Of a stretch of 64,000 nucleotides of DNA, positions 10,569-21,766 are shown one piece after another. Source of the stretch: Micropterix aruncella. Taxonomy: Eukaryota > Arthropoda > Insecta > Lepidoptera > Micropterigidae. Made by a program: the position numbers and the translations under genes. The stretch covers positions 23,059,711 through 23,123,710 of the forward strand of contig OX155963.1 of the NCBI GenBank assembly GCA_944548615.1, in the 5' to 3' direction. How positions within the stretch are numbered: position 1 is the first letter of the stretch; every line of letters begins with the position of its first letter. Under the pieces are notes generated by a model that did not search any database, had not been told where the DNA came from, and worked only from the letters and a program-made list of their open reading frames with translations.

Positions 10569-10718
10569 ACTCTTAGCAATATATTTTTTAATAAAATAAG
10601 CATTTGATTCATCATAGTTCAATAATTCAAGATTAATAAATAAATGAAACAATACAAAATGTCCCCTAAATCATCAATGTGATGATATCAATAATCACAC
10701 GATTTAAGCAGACGAGAA

Positions 10719-12016
10719 TTAAAAATGTTGCGTAATGAAATTTATCCTTGCAACGCTTCCAGCTACATTGACAGCCGTTGCTGCAACGTCTGCTGCTAGT
10801 GCAATGGTTGCTGGTACTGCTCCACTACATGACGGTTCTTGATTGTCTTCGTCATCTACAAAAAATACATTATATGTAGTCGTTGCGGACTTGAAAAAAT
10901 AAGTTACATTTAGAAGCAGATGTTACCTAAATTGTCGTGAAGCTCCAGAGCCAGATGCAGCACGGCCAGAGCCACTGTCATGGTTTTAATAGTCGACAGA
11001 GACCCTCTCATACCAGTCAGTAGACACCTGAACCTTTGCTTCCAAACCCCAAAGCAACGCTCGATGGGGTTACGTGTCGCTATCTGAGCATGATTATAGC
11101 TTTCTTCTTCTCTCGGGTTTAAAATTGGCGTGAAGAGATATGGCGTGAAAGCGTAACCGGAGTCACCCAACAGTCGCCCTCGAAATTTCCCATTCTCAAA
11201 CCTCCGCTTGATGCGACTCTCGTTGAATATTCGCGAGTCGTGTATAGGTACTTCCTCGCCCCAATGTGCGACTATATCGTTAATCTTCAGGATGAACCAC
11301 ATATAACCTGCAAACAATGAAATTTAATGAGTAAAATAAAGGAATATTTATGTACTTTTTCATTTTGTTTCATTATTCAGCGCAACCATAACCTGAACGT
11401 TGATCGAAAAAAAGTTTTTTCAATTGACATAATATTGTCCAGCATCTCCGCCTACTCTTGGGATGCGAATATGGGTACAATCGATAGCCCCAATTACCGA
11501 AGGGAACCCTCTCAATCGACTGAAGCCCATCATAGCTTCTTCTTGGGAGCCAAGAGTCAGTGGCATGTGTATGAAGCGTCGATGCTTCGAAGCCAAGGCC
11601 TTGGCCACCCTTGCCTGAATTAGGCTGGCTGAATCCATGTATGTCTGTGCAGTCATCTTGAATCTGAAAGTAAAACGTAATAATATGTTATTATAACATA
11701 TAAGTAAATATATGAAAATAAAACACTTCAGAAAAAAACTAACCTCACTGCGACCCCAACTCCTTATTGCCGCGGAGACTTGCAGCTCGGGATTCACGTA
11801 TCCACCTCTTCTATCGCCTAGAAGATCAGAACGTAGCATATTAACAATTTTAAGCATGTTCGCCTTCGAGAAGCGATATTTTTTTCGAAATTCCGACTCC
11901 GGCAGTTCGACATATGGGTCAAAGCGCCTTTTATAGAATTTCGGCTTTCGGGGGCGAAAAACGCGCAAACGTTCACACCGCTCTTAGAACGTACGGACGC
12001 AATTAACTTCATCCAT
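10719..12016 (-). pseudogene. HARBI1-like Harbinger nuclease (DDE_4), four exons, broken
   Basis: Exons read on the minus strand: 12016-11744 (donor GTTAGT), 11656-11393 (donor GTTATG), 11307-10927 (donor GTAACA) and 10855-10719, ending in a stop. Exon 2 carries the first catalytic aspartate in GAIDCTHIRIP. Exon 3 carries HDSRIF, LLGDSGYA and the final glutamate in NPIERCFGVWKQRF, the DDE set of HARBI1-type enzymes. Damage: a TAA near the N terminus (after VRTF), a TGA before KNFFSINVQ that looks like a CpG-decayed Arg codon, and a one-base frameshift near 11291. The exon-exon phases agree well except at that frameshift, which supports the model. The enzyme would cut and rejoin transposon ends. 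Confidence 0.8.
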
Positions 12017-12304
12017 TTTCTTACTAAATATCACAAATAACGGACGCAAAATCTGAATAAATCACTGGAGTGTAGCAAAGCACGCAACGGTTTATCGCTA
12101 TTCCGGCGCTATTCCACCCCAAACCACGGACTAAACTGACAGCTCTTAGTCTGGTAGTAATAGTGACGGAATACCGCTATTCCAGGTTTATTAATAGCAC
12201 TTTCGTTTATTCTGAGGATTAAGCGTGGAATAAAATTTAGTCTGAATTTATTAATAACACTGTAAAAGTTTAGCGGTGGTTTACCGAAGGAGCAGAAATA
12301 AACA

Positions 12305-12444
12305 GCCAACATCACGCGGTGTTCCCAGGCGGTCCAAGTACTGACCGCGTCCAAGTACTGATCCAAGTACTGACCGCGCCCGACGCTGCTTAACTTCGGT
12401 GATCACACGAGAACCGGTGTATTCAACGTGGTATGGACGTTGGC
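12305..12444 (-). pseudogene. 5S rRNA copy with internal triplication
   Basis: Both ends match 5S (GCCAACATCACGCGG on the plus strand, GGACGTTGGC at the other end). In the 3' control region the phrase TCCAAGTACTGA is present three times in tandem, twice with CCGCG, and the CACCCA motif is lost. Total length is 140 instead of 119. It cannot fold as normal 5S RNA and is a pseudogene. Confidence 0.8.
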
Positions 12445-13553
12445 AAGCGAGTTTGATGAAAAAAATATCATATCGCCCAACACGATAAGTGATAATATAA
12501 ACTTGCAGTAGAAAATAGTGGTATCATTGTATGGTACGGACAAGCTAGTCAGTATGATTTATTTGGCGATGAAATCTTGCTACACAATAACTAAATGTGA
12601 AGTTTAACGTTTCTTTATCATTTAGGTAAGTTTAAAATTTCCTTCTTATTATACCACTTTCTTGTGACAATTCCACAGTCAAAGTGAGTAAAAGAACTTT
12701 TAAAAAAAGTGAAACATAGGACTTTTAAAAAGGAGAAAAGCAGTTTTTCATTTTTCCATCTGTCTCCTGCATCCTTTATTATTATTTTTTCTACAGCAAT
12801 GGGTTCTGATTTGTAAAACACGCTGCCTGTACTGTTTTTAAAACACACTCTTACACATACTTAATTATTGTATTGTTTACTTGACAAAGCCACACAGAGA
12901 AATAAATGACCTATCTGCTCCAGTTTTATGATTCAAGAGAGATGGAGGTTATTTTGGAACGCTTCAAGTCTTTTCGTTCCGGAAGCGACTTCCAATCAAT
13001 ACGGTTTATGAGTAGCAATTTGTAATTATTCCACTACATTTACATATCCTTTTTGATTTCCGTATAAAAGTAAATGTATTATTATACTAACGGTCTAGTG
13101 CCAGGTATCGCCAGATTGAAATTGGGTAGAAAAGCCAACGTTAGGATAAAGACATCCAAGTATTAATCAAATCTGACCAAAATTGCACAATGCATGCAAA
13201 ATATTTGAAATCATCGAATAAAGTAGGCTCTGTAAAAGAAGAATTAAAAACGGACGTTTAATGTTGTCACTCAAGAAACGTCTATTTATGTTGAATTTGA
13301 ATGTTGTCACTTTTTAATTCAACATATGTAATTACTTTGATATTCTTTCTAGAAATTCCTTTGTTTCATAATATTCCTCACGATGCTGTGAAAAGTAGTG
13401 ATTTTTTCATAGCAACGGTGCCATCTACCGTCGACAAATGGAAACGAAATGCTTATGCAGTATTGTATGTAGAAAGTGCTGTCATCGATTGGTGACGTTT
13501 TGCTCGTCGGTGTACTGAAAAGATAGTGGTGATTTGAGAGCGGTTGTTGAGGC

Positions 13554-13578
13554 ATACTTACCTGGCGTGGGGGAGACC
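13554..13578 (+). pseudogene. U1: U1 snRNA 5' part (block B, interrupted)
   Basis: The first 25 nt of U1 from ATACTTACCTG to GGGAGACC, with the conserved PSE-like region directly upstream. The gene continues at 16448 after a 2857-bp insertion. The last 12 nt (13567-13578) are repeated at 16436-16447 as the target-site duplication. Confidence 0.85.
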
Positions 13579-14499
13579 AGCCGGCGGTAACTTCCATAGA
13601 AAGAAAAAATGTATGGACTTGCACCAAAAAAACACGAAATGCGGTTGTCAGCCTGCCAGGCGCGCCACTGCTCACTTCGTTCTGCGCATATTTCCTGTTT
13701 TGACAGCTGTGTTTACGTCGCGCGTAATGTTCCGCGTCATTGGCCGCTTTTATTCCGTTTTTCGCGTTTTGTGCGGGAAATTATCGAATTGACGATGAAT
13801 AAAAGAGTTATTTCTACCACAGGAAGTGTGTTGGGTGCGGATTGATCAGGAGCAGGAGATACGAAAGGTGTGACAGCATTTTTTTTTATTCTAAGTTCCA
13901 ACGCAATAAGCAAATTAGCAAATAAGCACGGCGCAGCAAGCAATTTCCATAAAAATATAAAGTTGGCGGCGTTAGTAGTGAATGACACGCCATTTCGTTT
14001 TTATCGATATCGATAGATTAGGGGCCGTCCACATATTATGTAATCACGGTTTTGGAATTTTCGACATCCCTCCTCCCCCTATGTCAACAGACGTATTCAG
14101 CTGCCTCCCCCTCCATGATTACGTTATCAAACGAATTTGCGGAAAATGTGAAGAATCGTGAACCCAGCGTTTGTAAAGTGTTGTAAGACTCTTTGCGAGT
14201 GCTTAAATTTAGTTATATTAAATAATATTTTTTAGATGACCCAGAGCCTTTTACTGTTGGACTAAAATTTAAAGTAAAAAAGCAAAGTACTGCCTGAATG
14301 CGTAACGGTCAGCCATATAATTATTCACTATCTCTCCCCTCTCTGTCTAATTAATATTGACACCGGATTGACTTTTTGTGATGTTTCAATTTAAAGTGTA
14401 TAGTTTCGGCAGTTTAATCTATTATGTTTTGTAATACGAGCAATTGGAAAATTACACATCATTAATACAAATTAAGTAAAAATTCTGCTTTTCTTTAAG

Positions 14500-14594
14500 A
14501 TGACGTTATTCCTTCGGCGAGCACAGGACATTATTCCTTCGGCGAGCACAGGACAACCATCACAAAAGGGAAAGAGACTCAATTTAGGAAACAT
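14500..14594 (+). other. Possible exon inside the U1 insertion
   Basis: A readable stretch (IIPSASTGQPSQKGKRLN) ends at a good donor ATTG|GTAGGT. If spliced to the polypyrimidine-preceded acceptor at about 15433 the frame continues as NIVDFKEKQTYLHD and stops. The protein is not recognised. The model rests on splice signals and frame only. Confidence 0.25.
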
Positions 14595-15432
14595 TGGTAG
14601 GTATTTATTATTTTTATTTTCGTAATGCACAATTGGTGATAGGCCATTAGCTTTCCCTTTAGTTAAACACAACTAGTATAGCTTTGTTGACTACAGCTGG
14701 ATAAAGCAAGAATGTGGACGATTTCTGAAATCATTCCCAACCCTTAATTCCAGAGCTGTTTATAAAATTTTCAAATTTTACACAATTTTACAAATCAAAT
14801 TAAACAATCTTTCTTACGAATAAAGCGTTTTATTATTAATAACAATAATAATAATATAAAACAATTTAATTTAAACAATTAAGGTATAAAACAATGTTTA
14901 TACAAGGTATAAGACATACAATACAATAATTGAACGTATAATATATGTTTAATTATGATATTGTATGTTTTATATGTTTAATTTGTGTATTTTTTATATG
15001 TTTAATTATTTTTTGTTTTTAATTACCTACTTTATGTTTATTTAGTGTTTTTTGTGTTATTTATATGTTCAATATTTTATATGTTTTATTAATTATTGTT
15101 TAATATGTTATTGACACGGTTTTTCATAAAAAAAACACCTAACTATCATATGAAGGCAACAATATTTATTTACATTATATTTTTAACTAATATAAAGCAT
15201 CCCTTTTGGGATTTTCCATGCTATAAATAGAATTACACTACCCTCTGAAAAATCATGATCCATACACGATCAGAATAATAGTACAATTTGCGAAAACTCT
15301 AATATTCAGAGAATCAGTTGGAATATAATTTCAACTTAAACCCTTACGAAGTGATTATAAATCTAAATATAATTAATAAATGTTTTTACACATAGGTTAC
15401 AAATGATTTTATAGATTGGTTTTTTTTACAGT

Positions 15433-15480
15433 TGACTTCAAAGAAAAACAAACATATTTGCACGACTGATGTACGTTGTC
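15433..15480 (+). other. Possible terminal exon inside the U1 insertion
   Basis: Preceded by TTTTTTTTACAG and opening with TTGACTTCAAAG; joined to the exon ending near 14595 it gives a stop after about 14 codons. A different frame stays open to 15583 (ending HQGRR). Unrecognised and low confidence. Confidence 0.2.
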
Positions 15481-15763
15481 CGTCATTAAGAAGCATTACA
15501 AGAACGGTAGACGACCGAATCACCAGGGACATTATAACTTCAGCAATGAAAAATAAATATCGCAAGCACCAAGGACGACGCTGAACAAGACTGAAAATTG
15601 AACTTTTTGTGATTGATAAGTTGCATAGTCACTTTAAAAATGTATTTTTAAAATGTCAACTGTTTTGCTTATCATATATATAGCATAAAGATCGTCACGA
15701 ATTTTGTATAAAATAAGTAAAATGCAAGACTGTATTTGACATGTCTGATGCTACGATTATTAA

Positions 15764-15815
15764 CTGTGTGTGTGTGTGTGTGTCTGTGTGTGAGAGTGTG
15801 TGCGCGCGCGCGTGC
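15764..15815. repeat. (TG)n/(CG)n microsatellite
   Basis: A run of TG dinucleotides passing through TCTGTGTGTGAGAG into a short CG run. A simple repeat without further signal. Confidence 0.9.
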
Positions 15816-16447
15816 TTTGTGCGCAATCTGTTTATTAGCCAATTGGATACGGATATGTTTGTTATGCTACTATAAATACTTTTGTCATGTACCTACATCA
15901 TGTCTTTGTCATGTCATGTACTTCGTTTTACTTTAACATGAGCAGTGTTGGATATTGTAACATGAGCATTATGCACTTGTAAATATAAAAGCTTAATGTT
16001 ATCATTTTATTTTATTGCAATACAACGAATCATGTAGTTTTTTTCAGCAGCATAATCCGGATGAAATAAGTATGTAGGCATTTATATTTTTTCTCGCGAA
16101 TGTGAAATGTTCTGTACCTCATAATTATTCCTTGTTAAATACACAATGTTCGAAAGTATGTGCATGATTAAACCGCACGCTCGATTCGTATTTTTTTGTT
16201 GATTTTCAAAATAATATCAAAATTTTGTGGGAACGCGTGGCGTCACGTCACGGCGTTTTCATCGATATCGATATTGATGAATGAGCTCGGAATCACATCC
16301 ATAACTATTGGATTGACGGTTAGCTACAATGCGACGTTACTGTTTCTGCTACTGGCACTTTATTTGTACGCAACTCCATACAAAAGTGAATTTCAATTCA
16401 AATGTACTAAGTTCCGCATCTTATTTATATGATCAGTGGGGGAGACC

Positions 16448-16584
16448 GTGATCAACAAGGCGGTTCCCCCAGGGCGAGGCCCTTCCATTGCACTGCGGTC
16501 GGGCTGACCCCTGCGATTATCCCTAATGCGGATAACTCGGGCGCGTAATTTTTGGTAGTGGGGACGAGCGTACGCGCCATCCCC
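16448..16584 (+). pseudogene. U1: U1 snRNA 3' part (block B, interrupted)
   Basis: Nucleotides 26-162 of U1, preceded by the second copy of the 12-bp duplication (16436-16447). It keeps the ATTGCAC loop, the Sm site AATTTTTGG and the terminal stem-loop without change from block A. The lack of decay suggests the insertion is recent. The gene is separated from its promoter and first 25 nt, so it is inactive. Confidence 0.88.
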
Positions 16585-17220
16585 GATATCATTCTAATTT
16601 CGTAAAAAAGTCATTATAATAAATATAACTGCTCTTTGATTTTTTAATCTTTGAGATGGAGAGATTGGAGAGTTGGAAATGCAAGGATGTTTTGATTGTT
16701 GAACTAGTCATCACTAAATAACAATAGCAACAAGGAAGATTGAGTATTGTAGAGTAATTGTATTTTGTGAAGATATTGCCATTGTTTAGTGCCCATTTGC
16801 ATGTATATTTCGGCATTTCGTTGATTGATTTGGCTATTACCCGCTTGGCATTATTGAATGTAACGGCCGTGGTTGTATTAATCTCCTTGGGAATTATGAG
16901 CGTCTGATTGCGTTACTTAGAATCGACAGATAACCGGCACTCATCCGATTGTATTATAGTCGAGATATCTATAGGTACACTCCGCTGCATTCTTTTTGAG
17001 CTCTCGACCACAGTCTCAAAAATGCTTACACAGATTAAACACAACCTCGTCAAAACTGCACATGAGAAAGAAAATCAAATGGCCTCGTGCTAGACTAGAG
17101 CCGCTATATGTAACGGACTTCGCCGTCTTCCTTAAAACCAAGGCATGTACAGCCAACGACAGAATATTTGATATCGTGATGATGTATTGAAAATTTAAAA
17201 TTGGCTTTTATAGTCTAATT

Positions 17221-17600
17221 AACAAATTCAAATTCAATTTCAAATATTTTTATTCAATGTAAATACATAATATACACATACTGAACGTCAAAAGACAGTA
17301 ATTGTACTTTTTCCTATTTTTTCCGGCGAGTTCTACAAGTAAGATTCCACTGGAAAGAACCGCCAAAGAAAACCAGTGACCACTTTTTTGGTACTATTAT
17401 TATCCATAATTTATATATAATCAATAATTCAAAAATATTTCATGTCCCCGGTCCATGTATTTACTTTATCGATGTCCCCGTGAATTGAAGACATGAAACA
17501 GAAAGAAAAAAGGCAGGCAGAAAACAAGTAATTTCACAATAAAATATAAATATTCAAAATAGATCGGCTATGCCTAGTTAGGAGCGACGCAAGCATTTGT
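17221..17600 (-). mobile_element. 3' end fragment of a LINE, minus strand
   Basis: Starts with repeated CAAATTCAAATT-type units; in reverse this is a TTTGAATTTG tail like those ending some insect LINEs. The rest is AT-rich 3' UTR-like sequence with no frame. The family cannot be named. Confidence 0.4.
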
Positions 17601-18084
17601 TACTACAAACGGTGTAATTTTTTTAATCAAATAAAATAAAAAAATTAATAAATATTGAAGTGATGAATACAAAATAAAAAAAACTTAATTTCGACGTACA
17701 AAATCGACTAGCCATCCTAACAGTATTGTTTTAGAGAATGACTGTACTATAATTTAAATGTTCATTAGCGATTAACACATGCATTACATGCATAACCGTC
17801 CATGATGTAATATCGATAATTAGTTTGGTTTATAATACGGTGTGATATATAATTATGTGGAAAATAACATTAGGATTGTGACACAAAAACACAAAACAAT
17901 CATGTTTCACTTTCCAAACTATTACCACTTTTATATTAGGAGCCTCAATTATAACAGTACATCTCAAACACAATACTTTTATAGACTCTGCTTACAACAC
18001 AATACGATCACCTTTCACTGTCCAAACTATTATTATAATTATATGTGCCAATTTTACAGTACACAGTAAGACACATAGTATTAT
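17601..18084. other. AT-rich non-coding segment
   Basis: Contains two imperfect copies of a phrase around CACTTTCCAAACTATTA / CACTGTCCAAACTATTA (17908, 18016). It may be the 3' flank of the IS630-type element. No gene is seen. Confidence 0.35.
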
Positions 18085-18870
18085 TCATTGAAGTGGATAT
18101 ATTCCTTCTAAATCGCTGTCACTGTTTTCAGATCTACTTTCATCTAAATTAACTGCGTTCATTTCTTCATCACTACTTCCCGTATTTACTACAAATGATA
18201 GATTGTCTAAAATTCTATCTAACACCGGTTCGGTTAGCCTATATTTGTTTTCTATATCGATAACATGACGACAAACATTAGTCCGACATTGGGAGTCTCT
18301 GGTTGACATTGTTTCAATTTTATCTATGGCGTGTGTCATAGCATTGTCCAGTTTAAAAGAAACGTTCTTTTTCGCTACATATCCCTTTATCTGAGCCCAT
18401 ATTTCCTCTATGGGATTAAGGTCAGGGTGGTATGGTGGTAATCGGAGTACTGTGTGACCATTGTCTTCTAATAAAGCGTTAACTTTAAACTTTTTAAATC
18501 GGGGTTTATTAATTTTAATAATCTCATAAAGCGATGTCTTCAACATGGCGTCATTGAATGGAATATTTTTATCGCGTAACCACTGTTGCATAACAGCTTT
18601 TCGAGAGTTGGACGTTGGTGCTGGGTTTAATTGCACGTTGTGGTATGGGGCATTATCAATCACTACAACAGAATTAAACTTTTCGGCTAAAACTCTTTTT
18701 ATTGACGCGATAGATATTTTACTAGCAGCAGAAAGCCTTTTTAAGACCGCTTGCAATTCAATTGTTATTCCGAATTTCGCTTCATCTTTCATGAAATGGT
18801 AAATATTTGATATTAATTCCCTTGTCTGGGATTTCAGCGTCTTATTTCCCAATTTTGTTTTTAACGGCAT
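18085..18870 (-). pseudogene. IS630/Tc1-type transposase with internal deletion
   Basis: An open frame of 261 codons from an ATG. Residues 1-62 are a helix-turn-helix N terminus (TRELISNIYHF, ISIASIKRV). At about residue 64 it jumps directly to VVVIDNAPYHNVQ (second catalytic Asp, residue 72) and continues to PPYHPDLNPIEEIW (catalytic Glu near 155) and an acidic C terminus (SDSDLEGIYPLQ). The domain with the first catalytic Asp (the DETY-like motif of this family) is missing, removing very roughly 200 residues without breaking the frame. The product could bind DNA but not cut. The upstream and downstream edges of the element are not resolved; related phrases CTGTACCGTTAAACG and TTGTACCGCTAAACG lie at about 19130 and 19022. 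Confidence 0.8.
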
Positions 18871-19334
18871 ATTAAACGACGATCACGACAAGAAATAATA
18901 GAAAATAAAGTTATTTACCTACTGTACCTCCTGGGATTCAGCACAGTCGAACGCACGATCACAACAGAGAACACGAAGACAAAATACAACACAAAACGTA
19001 TTTATTTGTTACTTTTCTGATTGTACCGCTAAACGACGGGCCGCTGAGACAATCACGTATATACTGAAAAATTATCACAGCCCAATTCAACTCAACACTA
19101 AACGAATCTATTAGTTATGTAATCGTCTGACTGTACCGTTAAACGGCTGGCTTCGACGAGAATCATTACAGTCACGCGTAAACTCAACCTCTCTCCGTCA
19201 TTCTCACAGGTATAAAATATGCCTATCCCTTTTTTGGTTTCAGTGCATTGGTGTGCAGTGCAGTGCAATAAATGCAATACGTGTGACCTGAGCATGTAGT
19301 TGTAGAGCTCAAAATGTTTGCATTCCACAGTACA
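18871..19334. other. Probable flank of the IS630-type element
   Basis: Holds two related phrases (TGTACCGCTAAACGACGGGC at about 19023 and TGTACCGTTAAACGGCTGGC at 19133) that may be subterminal transposase-binding sites. No coding sequence is recognised. Confidence 0.35.
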
Positions 19335-20215
19335 TCCGATTACTCGAGTATAATAACAATTATTCATAGTTCTTGAAGCATCATCAGAATTAATTGTTTC
19401 ATAACATGTACAGGTTCTTCATTACCGTAATTTGCCTTCTTTCAGAATTTTGGAATGCGTATTTTCTGCATAAACGAAGTCCTATGACGATATAGCGCAT
19501 GTACAAGAAGCAACGGAATACGGTCTTAAATTTAAGGCTGTTCTTAGTTAAGTCCGTTTGCACCAGGAGTTCATATTGTAGCAGGAGTTTGTTTCGTGTA
19601 AAGCCAGAGGAAAACCAATAATAAATAGACCACTCATAAATAATTTTGAAACATGGTTTTTGAAGCATCATCATAATTACTTGCTGCATAACATGTACAC
19701 ATTCTTTCACCATCATGCTTGTTCCATTTTCAGAATTATGGAATGCGTATTATCTGCATAAACCAAGTTCCGTGACGATTTAGTGCATTTTAGTACCAAT
19801 ATGAAACGGAATACGGGTTAAGACCGTGCTTAGTACGTCCGTTTGAATCAGGAGTTAATATTGTAGCAGGAGTTAGTTTGTTTCGTGCGAAGCCTCCGGG
19901 GCATTTAATTTTTATTGCTATCTGTCGCACTCGAGTTATGCCACTTTCAGCTTCGAATGTAACAGGCGCTCATGTTTCGTCAAGAGTTAAAGGATACCAA
20001 AACCTTTTTATTATCCCTCTTTATCAGGGAATAACAATAAGAAATGTAAGACCTGTTTTTTTATTCTGTTGGCAAGTTCTCAGAAAAAAATACTAACAGG
20101 TATCAATAAAAATCAAAATTTTCTAGTGACACATTTTGGTCATAAGGTGATGTGGGAGGGGGAGGGGCGGCATGCTTACTCGCAAATGTTCTTGATTATC
20201 TGTCACAAAAGCAGC
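19335..20215 (+). repeat. Repeat family R, two successive copies
   Basis: Collinear with 7515-8400, including both successive copies and the CAGGCGCTCATGTTTCGTCA and TTATCCCTCTTTATCAGGG segments, with small indels. This shows the two-copy arrangement was duplicated as a unit. Confidence 0.7.
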
Positions 20216-20269
20216 TAATAGAACTATTATTTACGTTGTCACTTGAAACCGTCTGTTTATTATATTTAC

Positions 20270-20460
20270 ATTATTATTATGCATACATTAACTACTTTTT
20301 TAGTCTTTTTAGATTTTCCTTTTTTTTAAATATTTTTAACAATTCTGCGACAAGTATTGATTTTAATAGCAGCGCTGCCATATACCGACGGCAAATGGAA
20401 ACGAGTTGGTTCTTGTAGTATTGTATGTAGAAAGCGCTGTTGCCATCCCCGATATTATTC
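20270..20460 (+). repeat. U1-flank copy from which U1 is missing
   Basis: Matches the U1 upstream flank (compare 6765-6900: CCATCTACCGTCGACAAATGGAAACG) up to GCGCTGT at about 20440 and then jumps straight to the U1 3' end GCCATCCCCGATATTA. U1 and its promoter are deleted except for the last ~9 nt. The downstream flank is diverged. Confidence 0.55.
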
Positions 20461-21324
20461 CAATTCTGATAATTAGATTTAAACAAGTAACGACTACCGC
20501 TACAGAAAGTGAACAATTTTATTTATTATTATATTTTTTTAATTAAATATTTGTGGTTTATGTATTTATCCATTTAGAATTTAGATACATGTATATTTCT
20601 GGAATGTACTAAATCAGACCTTTCATTGACACTAAACACAATATATATTAATTAATTTATTGACATTTGGATATTTGGACAACTACTACTTGGTATTTGG
20701 ACAGTTAAGGTACCCTATGACACTCTGGGTGTCATACTACACGCTTCTAAATCGGTTCAAGCGTTTAGAAGTTATAGAGAAACGGAAAACACATAGAGAG
20801 CCATTACAAAAATACACTCATTTTTGTTGGGCAGTCCTGTAAAAAATATACCTTTCATTGTTGTCTATCTATCTTCGAGCGCATGAATGATTTTTTTAAT
20901 TGTTGAACTCGGATAAACTAGTTTTCAATTAATAACAATAGCGCTAAAGAATATCGCTGTCGCTAGGTGTCTATCGAAAAAGATATTTTGTTTTAGTTAT
21001 AAGTATGTGTCTCATATTCTTTAGGAATTACAAAAGAATGATTATGTGATGTATGCGTCAATATTTTTCTTTATTTAATAGCACTTCATGTATTTTGTGC
21101 TATCAAATATTAAGGAAAAATATTGAGGGCATTGTTAAGTGCCCATTTGCAAATATGCATATTTCAGCATTATGATTGATTGATTCGACCATTGCCCGCC
21201 CGGCATTACTTAATTTAATGGCCGTGTTTGTATTGTGATCTTTTCTTCTTTTTTAAAATTGTTATACCCGTTACAGTGTTATACCCGTTACATCTAACAG
21301 GCGGCCGGCTTTTATAACATCGGG
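20461..21324. repeat. Diverged flank repeats
   Basis: Partially similar to 7190-7460 (for example GTTGAACT..AACTAGTTTTCAAT at about 20903 and a GTGCCCATTTGCA phrase at 21140). A short inverted pair around AATATTTTTCTTTATTTAAT / AAATATTAAGGAAAAATATT lies at 21060-21125. No gene. Confidence 0.4.
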
Positions 21325-21332
21325 TGGCAGTA

Positions 21333-21434
21333 CTCAGGAGGTCACTCGTGAGTCACTCACAAGTACTGACTGACCACGCACGACGCTGTTTAACTTCGGT
21401 GATCTGACGGGAAGCAGTGTTTCAACGCGGCGAC
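21333..21434 (-). pseudogene. 5S rRNA relic (first tandem copy)
   Basis: Minus-strand 5S remnant: CTCAGGAGGTCACTCGTGAG, CAAGTACTGACTGACCACGC, ACGACGCTGTTTAACTTCGG and GACGGGAAGCAGTGT align with the reverse of 5S. Many changes and an extra GTGAGTCACTC segment are present, and the 5S ends are lost. Confidence 0.6.
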
Positions 21435-21766
21435 TTAATATCCTTAGCAGTTATGAACGTCTGATTAATGTCACTAAGAATCGACGGACAACCGAGTGGT
21501 GATTGGTTTTCCTCTGTCCCCATGTTTGCCTTGAAAAGTTGATAATTCAGTCACAATAAAAGATATATCAAATTATCTCTTCTCGGCATTTAGACATTTA
21601 TACATAAGCTTCTGTAATGCTTCGCACATTATGGTTCGGAGCACGGGAAAAAACAATGCGAAGAAGTTTAATTCCTATTCCTAGTTTTTGAAGCATCATA
21701 ATCATTGCTTGTAATATGTACACTTTCTTCATCACCATATTTAGACTTTTTTTTCTGGTGTCAGTA

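Larger units (their letters stand above)
8558..12236. mobile_element. PIF/Harbinger DNA transposon, two-gene, degenerate
   Basis: An element of about 3.7 kb with the standard Harbinger pair: a Myb/SANT-like DNA-binding protein on the plus strand and a HARBI1-type nuclease on the minus strand, convergent. Inverted terminal similarity includes TATTAATAAACC at about 8670 and, in reverse, at about 12185. The left end also has a 15-bp inverted pair ACTAACTAACTAGTC (8558-8572 and 8616-8630). Outer borders are approximate. Both genes are interrupted by stops, so the copy is not autonomous. Confidence 0.75.
13579..16435. mobile_element. 2857-bp insertion in U1 with 12-bp duplication, unidentified
   Basis: Flanked on both sides by GTGGGGGAGACC, so it entered by a mechanism making a 12-bp duplication. 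The ends show no inverted repeats, no poly-A and no coding domain I can name. Contents: a GC-richer first 300 bp; a MITE-like phrase GGGGCCGTCCACATATTATG at about 14023; a local 24-bp tandem duplication TTATTCCTTCGGCGAGCACA at about 14508-14552; two exon-like stretches; a (TG)n tract; and a CATCGATATCGATATTGATG phrase at 16260. It could be a non-LTR-mobilised genomic fragment or an unknown element. Confidence 0.65.
12237..16980 (+). repeat. Block B: 5S-U1 dispersed unit, empty for the block A LINEs
   Basis: Collinear with block A from the TTAATAACACTGTA junction through the 5S copy, the mid-region (12445-13550), U1 and its 3' flank. It lacks both block A LINE insertions and so serves as their empty site. 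It has its own insertion within U1 (13579-16435). Confidence 0.75.

Noticed and set aside
15764..15815. Possible Z-DNA or regulatory signal in the TG/CG tract
   Set aside because: A simple microsatellite; no neighbouring gene to regulate was found.
17085..17190. A short readable stretch (VTDFAVFLKTKACTANDR) as a gene end
   Set aside because: Too short and isolated; may be a LINE relic but no family motif could be matched.
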